From the NCBI GenBank assembly GCA_963736455.1, contig CAVTON010000001.1, forward strand, positions 992,001-1,056,000: a DNA stretch of 64,000 nt, written 5' to 3'. Position numbers and translations under genes: made by a program. The DNA is from DAHUXD01 sp963736455 (GTDB taxonomy: Bacteria > Acidobacteriota > Thermoanaerobaculia > UBA5066 > Gp7-AA6). Below the pieces are notes generated by a model. The model was not told where the DNA came from. It ran no database searches and worked only from the letters and a program-made list of their open reading frames with translations. Positions within the stretch are counted from its first letter, which is position 1. Every line of letters begins with the position of its first letter. Positions 26,305 to 37,561 of this stretch are shown piece after piece.

Positions 26305-28341
26305 TCAGTGGACCGTCTCGTCCGCGGCCTGCTCCGCTTCCTCCGGCGTCGGCTGGCGCTCGATCGTCCATCGCTCGAAGACCTCGTCCGGAAGCTCCGA
26401 CACGAACCGCGACGGATCGAGAATGACGTCCACCCCGTACCGGTCCCGCGCGAGCATCGGATAGACGAGGGCGATCTCGTTCTTCGCGCGCGTGACGGCG
26501 ACGTAAAAGAGCCGCCGCTCCTCCTCGAGGCCCTCGTCGGTCGCGACCGACCGGTAATTCGGAAATCTCCCTTCCGAGAGCCCCATCACGATCACCCGGC
26601 TCCACTCGAGGCCCTTGGCCTGGTGGATCGAGGACAGGACGACGCGGTCGTCGTCCGGCTCGCCCGCGACGACGTCCTCGCCCGAGAGCTCGTTGAAGAG
26701 CGTGACCTCCTCCAGGAACCCGGGCAGGGAATCGTAGGTCTGAGCGAACTGGGCGAACTGCTCGAGATCGTCCAGGCGCGCGTCCCCGTTGGGGAACTTG
26801 GCGCGTGCGTAGTCCCTGTAGACGTCCTCGACGACCGAACGGATGGCCTCCGCCGGCGAGGACCGCAGCGACGGACCGTTCAAACGGGACAGGAGCGAGC
26901 GGAAGGGCCTGAGCGCGGCATCCCCGCCCCGCCCGAACGCGGGGTCGCGGCCGTCGAGCTCGCCGAACGCGGCGAAGGGATCGGGCCGGTCCTTGATCGC
27001 GTCCCAGACCGCCGCCGCGGATCGCTCCCCGACCCTGGGAAAAATCTTGAGGGCCCGCTTCCAGGAGAGCTCGTCCTTCGGGTTCACGACGAGGCGCAGG
27101 AAGGCGAGGACGTCCTTGACGTGCCGCTGCTCGAAGAAACGAGTGCCGGAGCGGATCTCGTAAGGAATGCCGCGCCGCACGAGCTCGATCTGCAGCTCCA
27201 GAGCCTGGTAATGCGCCCGATAGAGCACGGCCAGGTCCTGGAGCTTCTCGCCCTCGTCGTGCCACTCGAGCAGGCGCTGCCCGACGAAGCTCGCCTGGTC
27301 CGGAATGTCCGGCAGGGCCACGACCGCGGGGATCGGGCCGGGCTCGCGCGAGGCGGCGAGCTCCTTGGGAAACTGACGGGCGTTGTGGGCGATCGACGCG
27401 TTCGCGAGCGCCAGGATCTCGGGGGTCGAGCGGTAATTGCGCGTCAGCCGGAACGTCTTCGCCTCGGGATAGCGCTGCGGAAAGCCGAGGATGTTCTCGA
27501 AGGAGGCGCCGCGGAAGGAGTAGATCGCCTGGGCGTCGTCCCCGACGACGGTCACGTTCTTCTTGACCCGGGCCATCGCGTCCACGATGTCGCCCTGCAG
27601 GCGGTTGGTGTCCTGGTACTCGTCCACGAGGATGTGGTCGTACGAGGCCGACAGCTGCGCGGCCGCCTCGGGCGATTCGTCGAGCAGACGCCGCCACTGC
27701 AGCAGGAGATCGTCGTAGTCGCAGGCGTTGCCCTGGCGCTTGCGCTCGCGGTACCTCTGGAAGACCGAGACGATCTCGGGCTCGAGCTCGGAAAAGTGCG
27801 GCGCGTGCTCGGCGAGCACCTCCGGAAACGGCCGGCCGGTGTTGATCGTGTAGGAATAGAGGTCGAGCAGCACGTCGCCCTTGGGAAAGCGGCGTTCCAG
27901 GGTCGCGATCCGTCGGTCGGAGGTCGCCGCCTCGAGCATCTCCCGCGCGTCTTCCGGATCGAGGATCGAGAAGTTGGCGCCGAGACCGAGCCGGCTCCCG
28001 AGGCGCCGCAGGATCCGGTTGCCGACCGAATGAAACGTCCCGCCCATCAGGCGGCGGATGTCCACGGCGAGGAGCGTCTCGACCCGCCGCAGCATCTCCC
28101 GGGCGGCCTTGTTGGTGAAGGTCAGCAGGAGGATGCGCGAGGGGTCGTGGCCCGACTCGATCAGGCGCGCCACCCGGTAGACGAGGGTTCGGGTCTTCCC
28201 GGAACCGGCGCCGGCGATCACCAGGATCGGGCCCGCGCCCGCGAGAACGACCTCGCGCTGCTCGTCGTTCAATTCCCGGTCGTAGTCCACCCGGTAGGAC
28301 TGCAGCCGGGCGGGGGTCCGAAGGACGTATTTCCGCTCCAC
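26305..28341 (-). CDS. UvrD/PcrA/Rep-family superfamily 1 DNA helicase
   Basis: 678 aa. SF1 motifs in order: ILVIAGAGSGKTRTLVYRVA (I), LLLTFTNKAAREMLRR (Ia), ILVDEYQDTNRLQ (II), VVGDDAQAIYSFRGA (III), RLTRNYRST (IV), SSIHQAKGLEWSRVIVMG (V) and RLFYVAVTRAKNE (VI). Translocates 3'-5' on DNA and unwinds during repair or replication restart. Length matches PcrA/Rep-like enzymes. Start GTG 28341; a TAGACT box lies 6 nt upstream. Its stop is 28 nt from the FHA frame. Confidence 0.94.
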   Translation of the reverse strand: MERKYVLRTPARLQSYRVDYDRELNDEQREVVLAGAGPILVIAGAGSGKTRTLVYRVARLIESGHDPSRILLLTFTNKAAREMLRRVETLLAVDIRRLMGGTFHSVGNRILRRLGSRLGLGANFSILDPEDAREMLEAATSDRRIATLERRFPKGDVLLDLYSYTINTGRPFPEVLAEHAPHFSELEPEIVSVFQRYRERKRQGNACDYDDLLLQWRRLLDESPEAAAQLSASYDHILVDEYQDTNRLQGDIVDAMARVKKNVTVVGDDAQAIYSFRGASFENILGFPQRYPEAKTFRLTRNYRSTPEILALANASIAHNARQFPKELAASREPGPIPAVVALPDIPDQASFVGQRLLEWHDEGEKLQDLAVLYRAHYQALELQIELVRRGIPYEIRSGTRFFEQRHVKDVLAFLRLVVNPKDELSWKRALKIFPRVGERSAAAVWDAIKDRPDPFAAFGELDGRDPAFGRGGDAALRPFRSLLSRLNGPSLRSSPAEAIRSVVEDVYRDYARAKFPNGDARLDDLEQFAQFAQTYDSLPGFLEEVTLFNELSGEDVVAGEPDDDRVVLSSIHQAKGLEWSRVIVMGLSEGRFPNYRSVATDEGLEEERRLFYVAVTRAKNEIALVYPMLARDRYGVDVILDPSRFVSELPDEVFERWTIERQPTPEEAEQAADETVH

Positions 28342-28347
28342 GCGGCC

Positions 28348-28353
28348 AGTCTA
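28348..28353 (-). promoter_or_regulatory. -10 box of the UvrD-like helicase gene
   Basis: Minus strand TAGACT ends 6 nt before the GTG start (28341), without a Shine-Dalgarno in between, consistent with a leaderless transcript. Confidence 0.45.
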
Positions 28354-28419
28354 TTCCCACCGGAACGGGTAATCTTTTGACCCTCGGAAGCGTTCTTCAC
28401 GGATGAAAAGGGGTTTCCA

Positions 28420-28923
28420 ATGAGCATCCAGCAAATTCGCCGCTCCGTCCTGATCGCCGCCGGGATCCTGGCGCTGGCCGTGTCCGGCCTGGTCGCCGGC
28501 CGGCTTTTCGGCCGTCAGCTCGGACCCGATCATGGACGCGGCCCGAAAGCGCAGCGGATCTTCGAGCATCTCGCGAGCGAGCTCGACTTGTCCGCCGCCC
28601 AACGCACCCAGATCCGGGGAATCCTGAAGAGCCACGCCGACGAGATCCTCGCGCAGGTCCGCGCCTCCATGGATGCCCGCCGCACCCTCCACGAAGCCGT
28701 CGTGACCCAGCCGTCCGACGATGCGGCGATCCGAAGCCTGGCGGCGCAGATCGGGCAGGCCCACGCGGACGGGGCGCTCCTGATGGTGAAGATCCGGTCC
28801 GAGATCGTGCCGGTCCTCACCGCGGAGCAAAAACAGAAGCTCGCCTCGCTGCACACGCGGATGGGAAACCGGGGGGACGAGGAGCTCGAGTCTCTCGGCG
28901 CCTTCCTGCGGGGCGAGAACTGA
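28420..28923 (+). CDS. Spy/CpxP-like periplasmic protein
   Basis: 167 aa. An N-terminal signal anchor (VLIAAGILALAVSGLVAG) is followed by an all-helical domain. Residues ~50-125 contain LDLSAAQRTQIRGILKSHADEI and IVPVLTAEQKQKLASLH, two LTxxQ-type repeats typical of Spy/CpxP periplasmic chaperone-like or metal-resistance proteins. It heads a Spy-ECF sigma-anti-sigma cluster, which hints at an envelope-stress module. A TTGACC (about 28377) and a GGATGA box may be its promoter, with AAAAGGGG as ribosome binding site. Divergent from the helicase gene. Confidence 0.78.
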   Translation: MSIQQIRRSVLIAAGILALAVSGLVAGRLFGRQLGPDHGRGPKAQRIFEHLASELDLSAAQRTQIRGILKSHADEILAQVRASMDARRTLHEAVVTQPSDDAAIRSLAAQIGQAHADGALLMVKIRSEIVPVLTAEQKQKLASLHTRMGNRGDEELESLGAFLRGEN

Positions 28924-29492
28924 GACCCCGGCTCGTCGTCGCTCCGCCGCCTCCCCCGCCGGCGGTCGCCCAGCCCTCGGAGGAGGACGCCCTCGTTCTG
29001 CGGGCGAAGGGCGGCGACCAGGAAGCGCTCGCCGCGCTGATCCGCGGCGCCGCGCCCATCGCCCTGGCGGCGGCTCGGCGCGTGACCGGGGATTCGGGGC
29101 TCGCCGAGGACGCGGCCCAGGAGGCCTTCTTCAAGGCGTTCCGCGCGCTCGATCGCTACCGTCCGCAGTCGAGCTTCCGCGCCTGGGTTCGCGCGATCGC
29201 GATCCGGTGCGCCATCGACATCGTCCGGCGGCGCCGCCCGGAGTCGCCTCTCCCGGAGACTCCGGCCGCGCCCGGCAACGAGGAGGCGCGTCACGAAGAC
29301 CTCGACCTGCTGCGCGCGGCACTCGACGCCATGCCGCCGCTCGACCGCGAGATCATGCTCGCGCGCGAGGTCGAAGGCGTGCCCGACCGCATCATCGCCG
29401 AGCGTTTCGACCTGAGCGTGACGGCCGTCCGCGTGCGGATGCACCGGGCACGCCGAAAGATCCGCGCCCGTTTCGAGGAGGAATTGCTATGA
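28920..29492 (+). CDS. ECF-type RNA polymerase sigma factor
   Basis: ~190 aa. Sigma region 2 is visible as EEDALVLRAKGGDQEALAALI through DAAQEAFFKAFRALDRY and FRAWVRAIAIRCAIDIVRRR. Region 4 is MPPLDREIMLAREVEGVPDR followed by LSVTAVRVRMHRARRKIR. A GTG at 29082 would remove half of region 2, so the true start must be upstream. CTG 28920 overlaps the Spy stop as CTGA, the same geometry as the ATGA overlaps nearby. It overlaps the next gene by ATGA. Probably directs a regulon sensed by the anti-sigma factor. Confidence 0.82.
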   Translation: MRPRLVVAPPPPPPAVAQPSEEDALVLRAKGGDQEALAALIRGAAPIALAAARRVTGDSGLAEDAAQEAFFKAFRALDRYRPQSSFRAWVRAIAIRCAIDIVRRRRPESPLPETPAAPGNEEARHEDLDLLRAALDAMPPLDREIMLAREVEGVPDRIIAERFDLSVTAVRVRMHRARRKIRARFEEELL

Positions 29493-29839
29493 ACCGAGCC
29501 CGCTGCATCGGCCGCCGCGACGACTCGAGCCACGTCTTCGTCTGTCCGGCCTGCCGGACCGAGGCGCGGATCGCCGGCGCCTGGAGAGCCCTTCGCGTCG
29601 AGGAGACGCCCGCCTCGCCGGGCGAGCGGTTCGTCCGGAAGATCCTCGTGCGCGTCGAGCACGACCGGACGGCGCGCCGGCGGCTTCGCTGGCTCGCCGC
29701 CGCGGCCGCCGCGGCCCTCTTCTCGTTTTTCGCCGGCCTGGCGCACGAGCATGCGGCCTCCCAGGCCTCGCCGACCGCGGACGAGTCGTACGCCGCCCTG
29801 GCCTCTCCGAGCTCGCTCGAGGCGTTGATCCCCAACTGA
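29489..29839 (+). CDS. membrane anti-sigma factor with zinc motif (ZAS-like)
   Basis: 116 aa. HVFVCPAC gives the H-x3-C-x2-C pattern of zinc-associated anti-sigma domains. One membrane helix follows (RWLAAAAAAALFSFFAGLA, about residues 69-87), and then a short extracytoplasmic tail. It is translated with the sigma factor (ATGA overlap) and would hold it inactive at the membrane. The tail is only ~28 aa, too short for a sensor domain, so the Spy-like protein might be the sensor partner, as an inference. Confidence 0.72.
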   Translation: MNRARCIGRRDDSSHVFVCPACRTEARIAGAWRALRVEETPASPGERFVRKILVRVEHDRTARRRLRWLAAAAAAALFSFFAGLAHEHAASQASPTADESYAALASPSSLEALIPN

Positions 29840-29873
29840 CGGGCGCCGTCCCGGGAGCCGAGCCCCCCTCGGC

Positions 29874-29879
29874 TAGACT
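29874..29879 (+). promoter_or_regulatory. -10 box of aroC
   Basis: TAGACT ends 6 nt before the GTG start of aroC (29886), with no ribosome binding site between them. A leaderless start is predicted. Confidence 0.42.
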
Positions 29880-29885
29880 CTCCTC

Positions 29886-31064
29886 GTGCCCCTGCGCCTG
29901 ACGACCGCCGGCGAGTCCCACGGGCCCCGCCTGACCGCGATCCTCGAGGGAATCCCCGCGGGTCTGTCGATCGACGCCGCGTTCGTCGCTTCGGAGCTCG
30001 GCCGCCGCCAGCACGGCTACGGGCGGGGCGGGCGGATGAAGATCGAGAGCGACGCCGCCGCTTTCGAGGGCGGTGTGCGGGGAGGCCGGACGCTCGGCTC
30101 ACCGATCGCGATCGGGATCGCCAACGCCGACCATGCGAACTGGGTGTCCGTCATGGGCCCGCTCACGGTCGATCCGGAAGCGGCGGCGGCGCGCCGGCTG
30201 ACGCGCCCGCGCCCCGGCCACGCCGACCTCGCCGGGGGAATGAAATACGGCGCCCGGGACCTCCGCGACGTCCTCGAACGCGCGTCGGCGCGCGAGTCCG
30301 CCGCGCGGGTGGCGGCCGGGGCCGTGTGCAAGCTGTTCCTGCGCGAGTGCGGAATCCGGGTCGCCAGCGGGGTGCTCTCGCTCGGGGACGTCGTCGATGC
30401 GCGCTCGCCGCGCGCGTTCGCCACCCTGGAGAATGTCCGCGACGATTCACCCCTGCGCGCCTGCGACGCGAGGCTGGAGTCGGGCATGGTCGCGGCCGTG
30501 GATGCGGCGAAGGGGAAGGGCGAGACGCTCGGCGGCTCGATCCTGGTCGGGGCGCAGGGCGTTCCGGCCGGCCTCGGCTCCTACGTCTCCTGGGACCGGA
30601 AGCTCGACGGACGGATCGGCCAGGCCCTGCTCTCGGTGCCGGCGGTCAAGGCGGTCGAGCTCGGCGCCGCCATCGAGGCCTCGCGCGGGCCGGGGTCGGC
30701 GGCGCACGACGAGATCGAGCCGGCGCCGGACGGGGGACTTCGCCGCCGGACGAACCGGGCCGGAGGGCTCGAGGCCGGCGTCACGAACGGAGAGGACGTG
30801 ATCGCGGTGGTCTACATGAAACCGATCTCGACCCTCGCCCGCGGGCTCGATTCCGTGGACCTGGAAACGGGCCAGGCCGCGCGATCGGCCTACGAGCGCA
30901 GCGACGTCACCGCCGTGCCGGCCTGCGGTGTCATCGCGGAGGCGATGCTCGCGTTCGTGCTCGCCGACGCCGTGCTCGAGCTGACCGGCGGCGACCGCCT
31001 CGCAGACGTTCTCGCGAGGCTCGATGCCCACCGCGAGCGCGTCCGCCGCTACCCGCGCCGGTAG
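29886..31064 (+). CDS. aroC: chorismate synthase
   Basis: 392 aa. Converts EPSP to chorismate with reduced FMN, the last shared step of aromatic synthesis. Signatures: RLTTAGESHGPRLTAILEG, GRRQHGYGRGGRMKIESD, RPRPGHADLAGGMKYG and the C-terminal RSDVTAVPACGVIAEAMLAFVLAD. Start GTG 29886, with TAGACT close upstream. It stands alone between the anti-sigma gene and an oppositely oriented small gene; aroF is at 42.5 kb. Confidence 0.96.
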   Translation: MPLRLTTAGESHGPRLTAILEGIPAGLSIDAAFVASELGRRQHGYGRGGRMKIESDAAAFEGGVRGGRTLGSPIAIGIANADHANWVSVMGPLTVDPEAAAARRLTRPRPGHADLAGGMKYGARDLRDVLERASARESAARVAAGAVCKLFLRECGIRVASGVLSLGDVVDARSPRAFATLENVRDDSPLRACDARLESGMVAAVDAAKGKGETLGGSILVGAQGVPAGLGSYVSWDRKLDGRIGQALLSVPAVKAVELGAAIEASRGPGSAAHDEIEPAPDGGLRRRTNRAGGLEAGVTNGEDVIAVVYMKPISTLARGLDSVDLETGQAARSAYERSDVTAVPACGVIAEAMLAFVLADAVLELTGGDRLADVLARLDAHRERVRRYPRR

Positions 31065-31078
31065 CGCGGGGGTCCGCC

Positions 31079-31285
31079 TCACTGGCGGGCGATCTGGATC
31101 CGGCTGTAGTCCGAGAGCGCCTTCCGGACGATGCGCCGCAGGTTTCGGAGGCGGCGCTCCGCGCGCGACTGCTCCTCCTCGCGCGCCTGGGCCTCGCGGC
31201 GATGCACGACTTCCCGCACGAGCAGGTCGACGGCGCGCTTCCATCGCGCGTAGGCGACCGCGGCCAGGTCGAACGTCTCGGTCAC
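31079..31285 (-). CDS. small coiled-coil protein, unrecognised
   Basis: 68 aa, GTG start at 31285. Basic and helical, rich in Arg, Glu and Ala (HRREAQAREEEQSRAERRL), suggesting a single coiled coil without membrane segment. No family is recognised. It lies between the aroC stop and the M23-like gene, on the same strand as the latter but 68 nt beyond its end, so it may be its distal partner. Coding status is uncertain because long open frames are common at this GC content. Confidence 0.4.
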   Translation of the reverse strand: MTETFDLAAVAYARWKRAVDLLVREVVHRREAQAREEEQSRAERRLRNLRRIVRKALSDYSRIQIARQ

Positions 31286-31353
31286 GGCACGTTCAAGAAT
31301 ACTCCCCGCCCGGCGGAGAGCAAACGCCGGCCTCCCCTCTCTCGGCGGCCGCC

Positions 31354-32346
31354 CTAGCGTCCGATGCCCGGAGGGGCCTCGATCGAAGCCGGCGCCGAGG
31401 TCGCGAGCATCCTCTCGAGCGACACGTCGTGATCGGGGAGCCGCAGATCGAGCATCGCGAACCGCGGATCGGTCGGACCGAATCCGGAGTCGCCGCGGCG
31501 CCAGTACTCGTAGTGGAGGGCCGGAAACATCGTCCATCCCGTCGTCCCGACCGTTCCGAGGCGGGCTCCACGACGAACTCGCTGCCCTCGGCGGACCTCG
31601 ATCCGGCCGAGGTGCCCGTACAGCGTGGCTCCCCCCGGGCCGTGGGAGAGGACGACGAGGTTGCCGAAGCGCCAGAGCCGGGCGTTCAGAGCCGGCGGAA
31701 TGCGCCCCTCGAAGGCGACGACGCCGTCGGCGGGAGCGACGACGGAGGATCCGGCGGGCGCCGCGAGATCCACGCCGGCGAAGAACTCCTCGCTTCCGGT
31801 CCAGGGCGAGACGCGGGGCCCGAAGCGGGACGCCGGCTCGACGAGATCGGTCGAGACCGGTATCCGCGACGGCGTGTCGTCCGCGAGCGACGGGTTCGAC
31901 TCCTCGCGCTCGACGACCTGCGGAAGGGCGCGGTTCAGGCCCACGAGGTACCGGGACAGCCCGCGCGCCACCGCCTCGGAATCCTGCGAGAAGAGAACGC
32001 CGGTCTCCGGATTGAGGCTCCGCGGCCAGCGCGACGCCGGAACCCCGTAGAGAAACGCAATGCGGCTCACCAGGTCGCCCGCGTCGAGGGCCCGGTCGCG
32101 GATCCCGTTCAAGCGGGCCTCGAGATCCGACCGCTCCCGGCGCGCCGCGGTGCTCGTCTGCTCGATCGACGTCGAGCGCTCGGCGCGCTCCGCCCTCCGG
32201 CAGACCGACGGCACCGTGAACCAGAGCGACACGGCGAGAAGCGCCGCGAGGCCGGCGAGGGCGAGGAGGGCCTTCTCGCCTCGATCCCCGAGGACGAGGG
32301 TGCGGACCGGGCCCCGGCGGGAAGCCGGGTGGAACTGGACCTCCAT
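31354..32346 (-). CDS. M23/LytM-like membrane protein with an incomplete metal site
   Basis: 330 aa. One N-terminal membrane helix (ALLALAGLAALLAVSLWFT), a short coiled coil (~residues 55-90) and a C-terminal LytM-like domain. Compared with active M23 endopeptidases, the Asp of the first motif remains (GVDLAAPAG), but the preceding Zn-binding His is replaced (EEFFAGVD). LYGHL keeps one catalytic His, and the HxH pair appears as ALHYEY with its first His lost. It may be a regulator such as EnvC/NlpD or a stator rather than an enzyme. It follows the O-antigen-ligase-like gene by 2 nt. Confidence 0.78.
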   Translation of the reverse strand: MEVQFHPASRRGPVRTLVLGDRGEKALLALAGLAALLAVSLWFTVPSVCRRAERAERSTSIEQTSTAARRERSDLEARLNGIRDRALDAGDLVSRIAFLYGVPASRWPRSLNPETGVLFSQDSEAVARGLSRYLVGLNRALPQVVEREESNPSLADDTPSRIPVSTDLVEPASRFGPRVSPWTGSEEFFAGVDLAAPAGSSVVAPADGVVAFEGRIPPALNARLWRFGNLVVLSHGPGGATLYGHLGRIEVRRGQRVRRGARLGTVGTTGWTMFPALHYEYWRRGDSGFGPTDPRFAMLDLRLPDHDVSLERMLATSAPASIEAPPGIGR

Positions 32347-32348
32347 CG

Positions 32349-34265
32349 CTATCTGGCCGGCGCGCCGAACGCCACGACGCCGAGCTCCCGGCTGTCCCTC
32401 GACGTTCCGAGCCGGCGGGGCACGAACGCGCGGGAGAGGGAAAAGCGGAAGATCCTAGGCCTCGCGGCCGGCGCCGAAAGGGCGAGCCGGATTTCCTCGC
32501 CGGGCGAAAGCTCGCGCTCGAAGACGCGGCGGCCGTCGGCGTCCGCATCGAGAGAGACGCTCTTGTCCTCCGGCGTGTAGTGGATGAGCGTCAGAGAGAT
32601 GCGCTCGCCCGCGGGCACGCGGAGCGCGAAGCGGCGCTGCGTCCAGCGAAACTGGCCCGTTTCGCCGGCCTCGGCCTCGTGGAAGCCGATGTCGCTCCGG
32701 TACCGAAAGGCCTCGGCGGGATCGTCGGTCGAGGCGGCCGTCCACAGCGCCGCCGCCGCATAGACGGCGAGGGCCAATCGCAGCGCGCGGATCTCCCGGG
32801 CCGGAACGAGCGGTACCCCCGGCCGCGCGACACCGGCCGCCATCAGGAAGAAGAAGAACGCGACGTCGGGAGACATCCAGTGCGACCCGGTCAGAAGCGA
32901 GACGAGGAAGCCGAGCAGCGCGGCTCCGGCTCCGGCGTCCAGCCCCGTCCGGTCGCCGGTCCGCAGCGCCCGCCACGCCTCGCGGCCGACGATCACGGCG
33001 AGAGCGACGGTCAGAGCGAAGCCGAAGACACCCGTTTCCGCGAGGGCCTGCAGGTATGCGTTTCCGGGATTGTCGCCGCCGGGCAGCGAACGGCCCTGCT
33101 CGGCGAGCAGGTTCGGGAGCTGCCACGTGAAGGCGCCGAGCCCGGCTCCCTCGACCGGATGGCGAAGGAAGAGCCGGACCGCGCTGGTCCAGAAGACGGG
33201 CCGGGTCGACATCCGGTACTCGAACGGCACCCGCGAGTCGAAGGTCTCGACGACGCGCGCTCCCGTGCTCCCTCCGGCCGCCGCGAGATAGACCGCCGCG
33301 CCGGCGGCGACGAGCGCCACGGCCCCCACCGCGGCGAGGCGACGCCGGACCGGGATCCCTCGAGCCAGCAGCAGCGCGAGAAGGCCGATGGCCGCGAGCG
33401 CGGCGCCGCTCCGGGAGCCGGAAAGCGCGAGCCCCGCCGCGAGCACGGGAAGTGCGGGGACGGCGATCGAGCGCCGCACGCCCTCCGAAGAGGCCGCCAG
33501 GGCCGCGGCCAGGACCACCGCGCATCCGCAGAGAATCCCGAGCGCATTCGGGTCCACCGCGCCGCCCGAAAGCCGTCCGGTGGCCTTCCAGTAACCGCTC
33601 GTTTCGGTCGCGACGAGGCCGAATCGCTCCGCCACGGCGACGGCGGCCGAAAGCGCCGTCCCGCCGAGCGCCGCGACGAGGGCCCGCTCCCGATCCCGCC
33701 GGCCCGCGCGGCGCAGCAGGAAGAAGAAGGCCGCGCCTCCGGCGAGAATCGCGAAGGAGAGAAGGCTCGTTCGCATCGCGGACGTGTCCGACAGGCCGTC
33801 GACGTTGACCGCCCGCAGACGAAGGCCGCGCAGGATCGCCCACAGCGTCCGGGCCCGGACGACGGCGAGCGCGGCCGCCACGGTCCAGACGAGGATCAGC
33901 AGTCTCAGGACCCGGTCCGCCCGGGAAGGATCCGGCGGACTCTCGAAGTCGTAGAGGAATCGGAAGGTCCAACCCGCGGCCAGCCCGAGAAAGAGAAGGA
34001 TCGGCCATGCGATCGCGTCGGAACCGCCGGCCAGCCGGTCTCCGAGGCCCGCCAGAGGAAAGAGGAACGCGAAGACCGCGAGCCCCAGGCGGCGATCCCA
34101 GGCGGCCGCGAGCGCGAGTCCTCCGGCCAGCGCCAGCACCGGCAGCCGGTCGCGCGATGCGGGCGGAAAGCCGATCGCGAAGATCTCGAAAAACGCCAGA
34201 GCCGTCGCGATCAGAAACGCGAATCGCGCCAGCCCTCCCGGCCGCCGCGCCGGCGACTCGCTCAC
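32349..34265 (-). CDS. O-antigen ligase/polymerase-like membrane protein
   Basis: 638 aa, multi-pass membrane protein. About 12 hydrophobic helices occupy residues 10-480. A large periplasmic loop contains RPVFWTSAVRLFLRHPVEGAGLGAFTWQLPN and GNAYLQALAETGVFG, the WaaL/Wzy_C signature (H.PxxGxGxG, N..L....E.G). A ~150-residue soluble C-terminal beta domain follows the last helix, which is unusual for the family. Probably joins or polymerises surface polysaccharide, though other Wzy_C proteins act in protein glycosylation. Forms a pair with the M23-like gene. Confidence 0.82.
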   Translation of the reverse strand: MSESPARRPGGLARFAFLIATALAFFEIFAIGFPPASRDRLPVLALAGGLALAAAWDRRLGLAVFAFLFPLAGLGDRLAGGSDAIAWPILLFLGLAAGWTFRFLYDFESPPDPSRADRVLRLLILVWTVAAALAVVRARTLWAILRGLRLRAVNVDGLSDTSAMRTSLLSFAILAGGAAFFFLLRRAGRRDRERALVAALGGTALSAAVAVAERFGLVATETSGYWKATGRLSGGAVDPNALGILCGCAVVLAAALAASSEGVRRSIAVPALPVLAAGLALSGSRSGAALAAIGLLALLLARGIPVRRRLAAVGAVALVAAGAAVYLAAAGGSTGARVVETFDSRVPFEYRMSTRPVFWTSAVRLFLRHPVEGAGLGAFTWQLPNLLAEQGRSLPGGDNPGNAYLQALAETGVFGFALTVALAVIVGREAWRALRTGDRTGLDAGAGAALLGFLVSLLTGSHWMSPDVAFFFFLMAAGVARPGVPLVPAREIRALRLALAVYAAAALWTAASTDDPAEAFRYRSDIGFHEAEAGETGQFRWTQRRFALRVPAGERISLTLIHYTPEDKSVSLDADADGRRVFERELSPGEEIRLALSAPAARPRIFRFSLSRAFVPRRLGTSRDSRELGVVAFGAPAR

Positions 34266-34287
34266 GCCCGCCGACGGCTCGGCCGTC

Positions 34288-37494
<3,207 letters not shown>

Positions 37495-37503
37495 CGGGGC
37501 GGG

Positions 37504-37533
37504 AGTATAGCGGGGCGACCGGAACGGTAGAAT
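37504..37533. promoter_or_regulatory. divergent carB / kinase promoter region
   Basis: On the minus strand TTCTAC (37527-37532), 17-nt spacer, TATACT (37504-37509), and 9 nt to the carB GTG. On the plus strand TAGAAT (37528-37533) could be the -10 of the kinase gene and overlaps the carB -35. If both are used, the two promoters exclude each other sterically. Confidence 0.4.
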
Positions 37534-37561
37534 GCCCGCAAGGCGCTCCCCCCAGAGAACG

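Noticed and set aside
29082..29492. Short sigma factor starting at GTG 29082
   Set aside because: Sigma region 2 clearly begins ~50 residues upstream (EEDALVLRAKGGDQ), so this start would give a non-functional protein.
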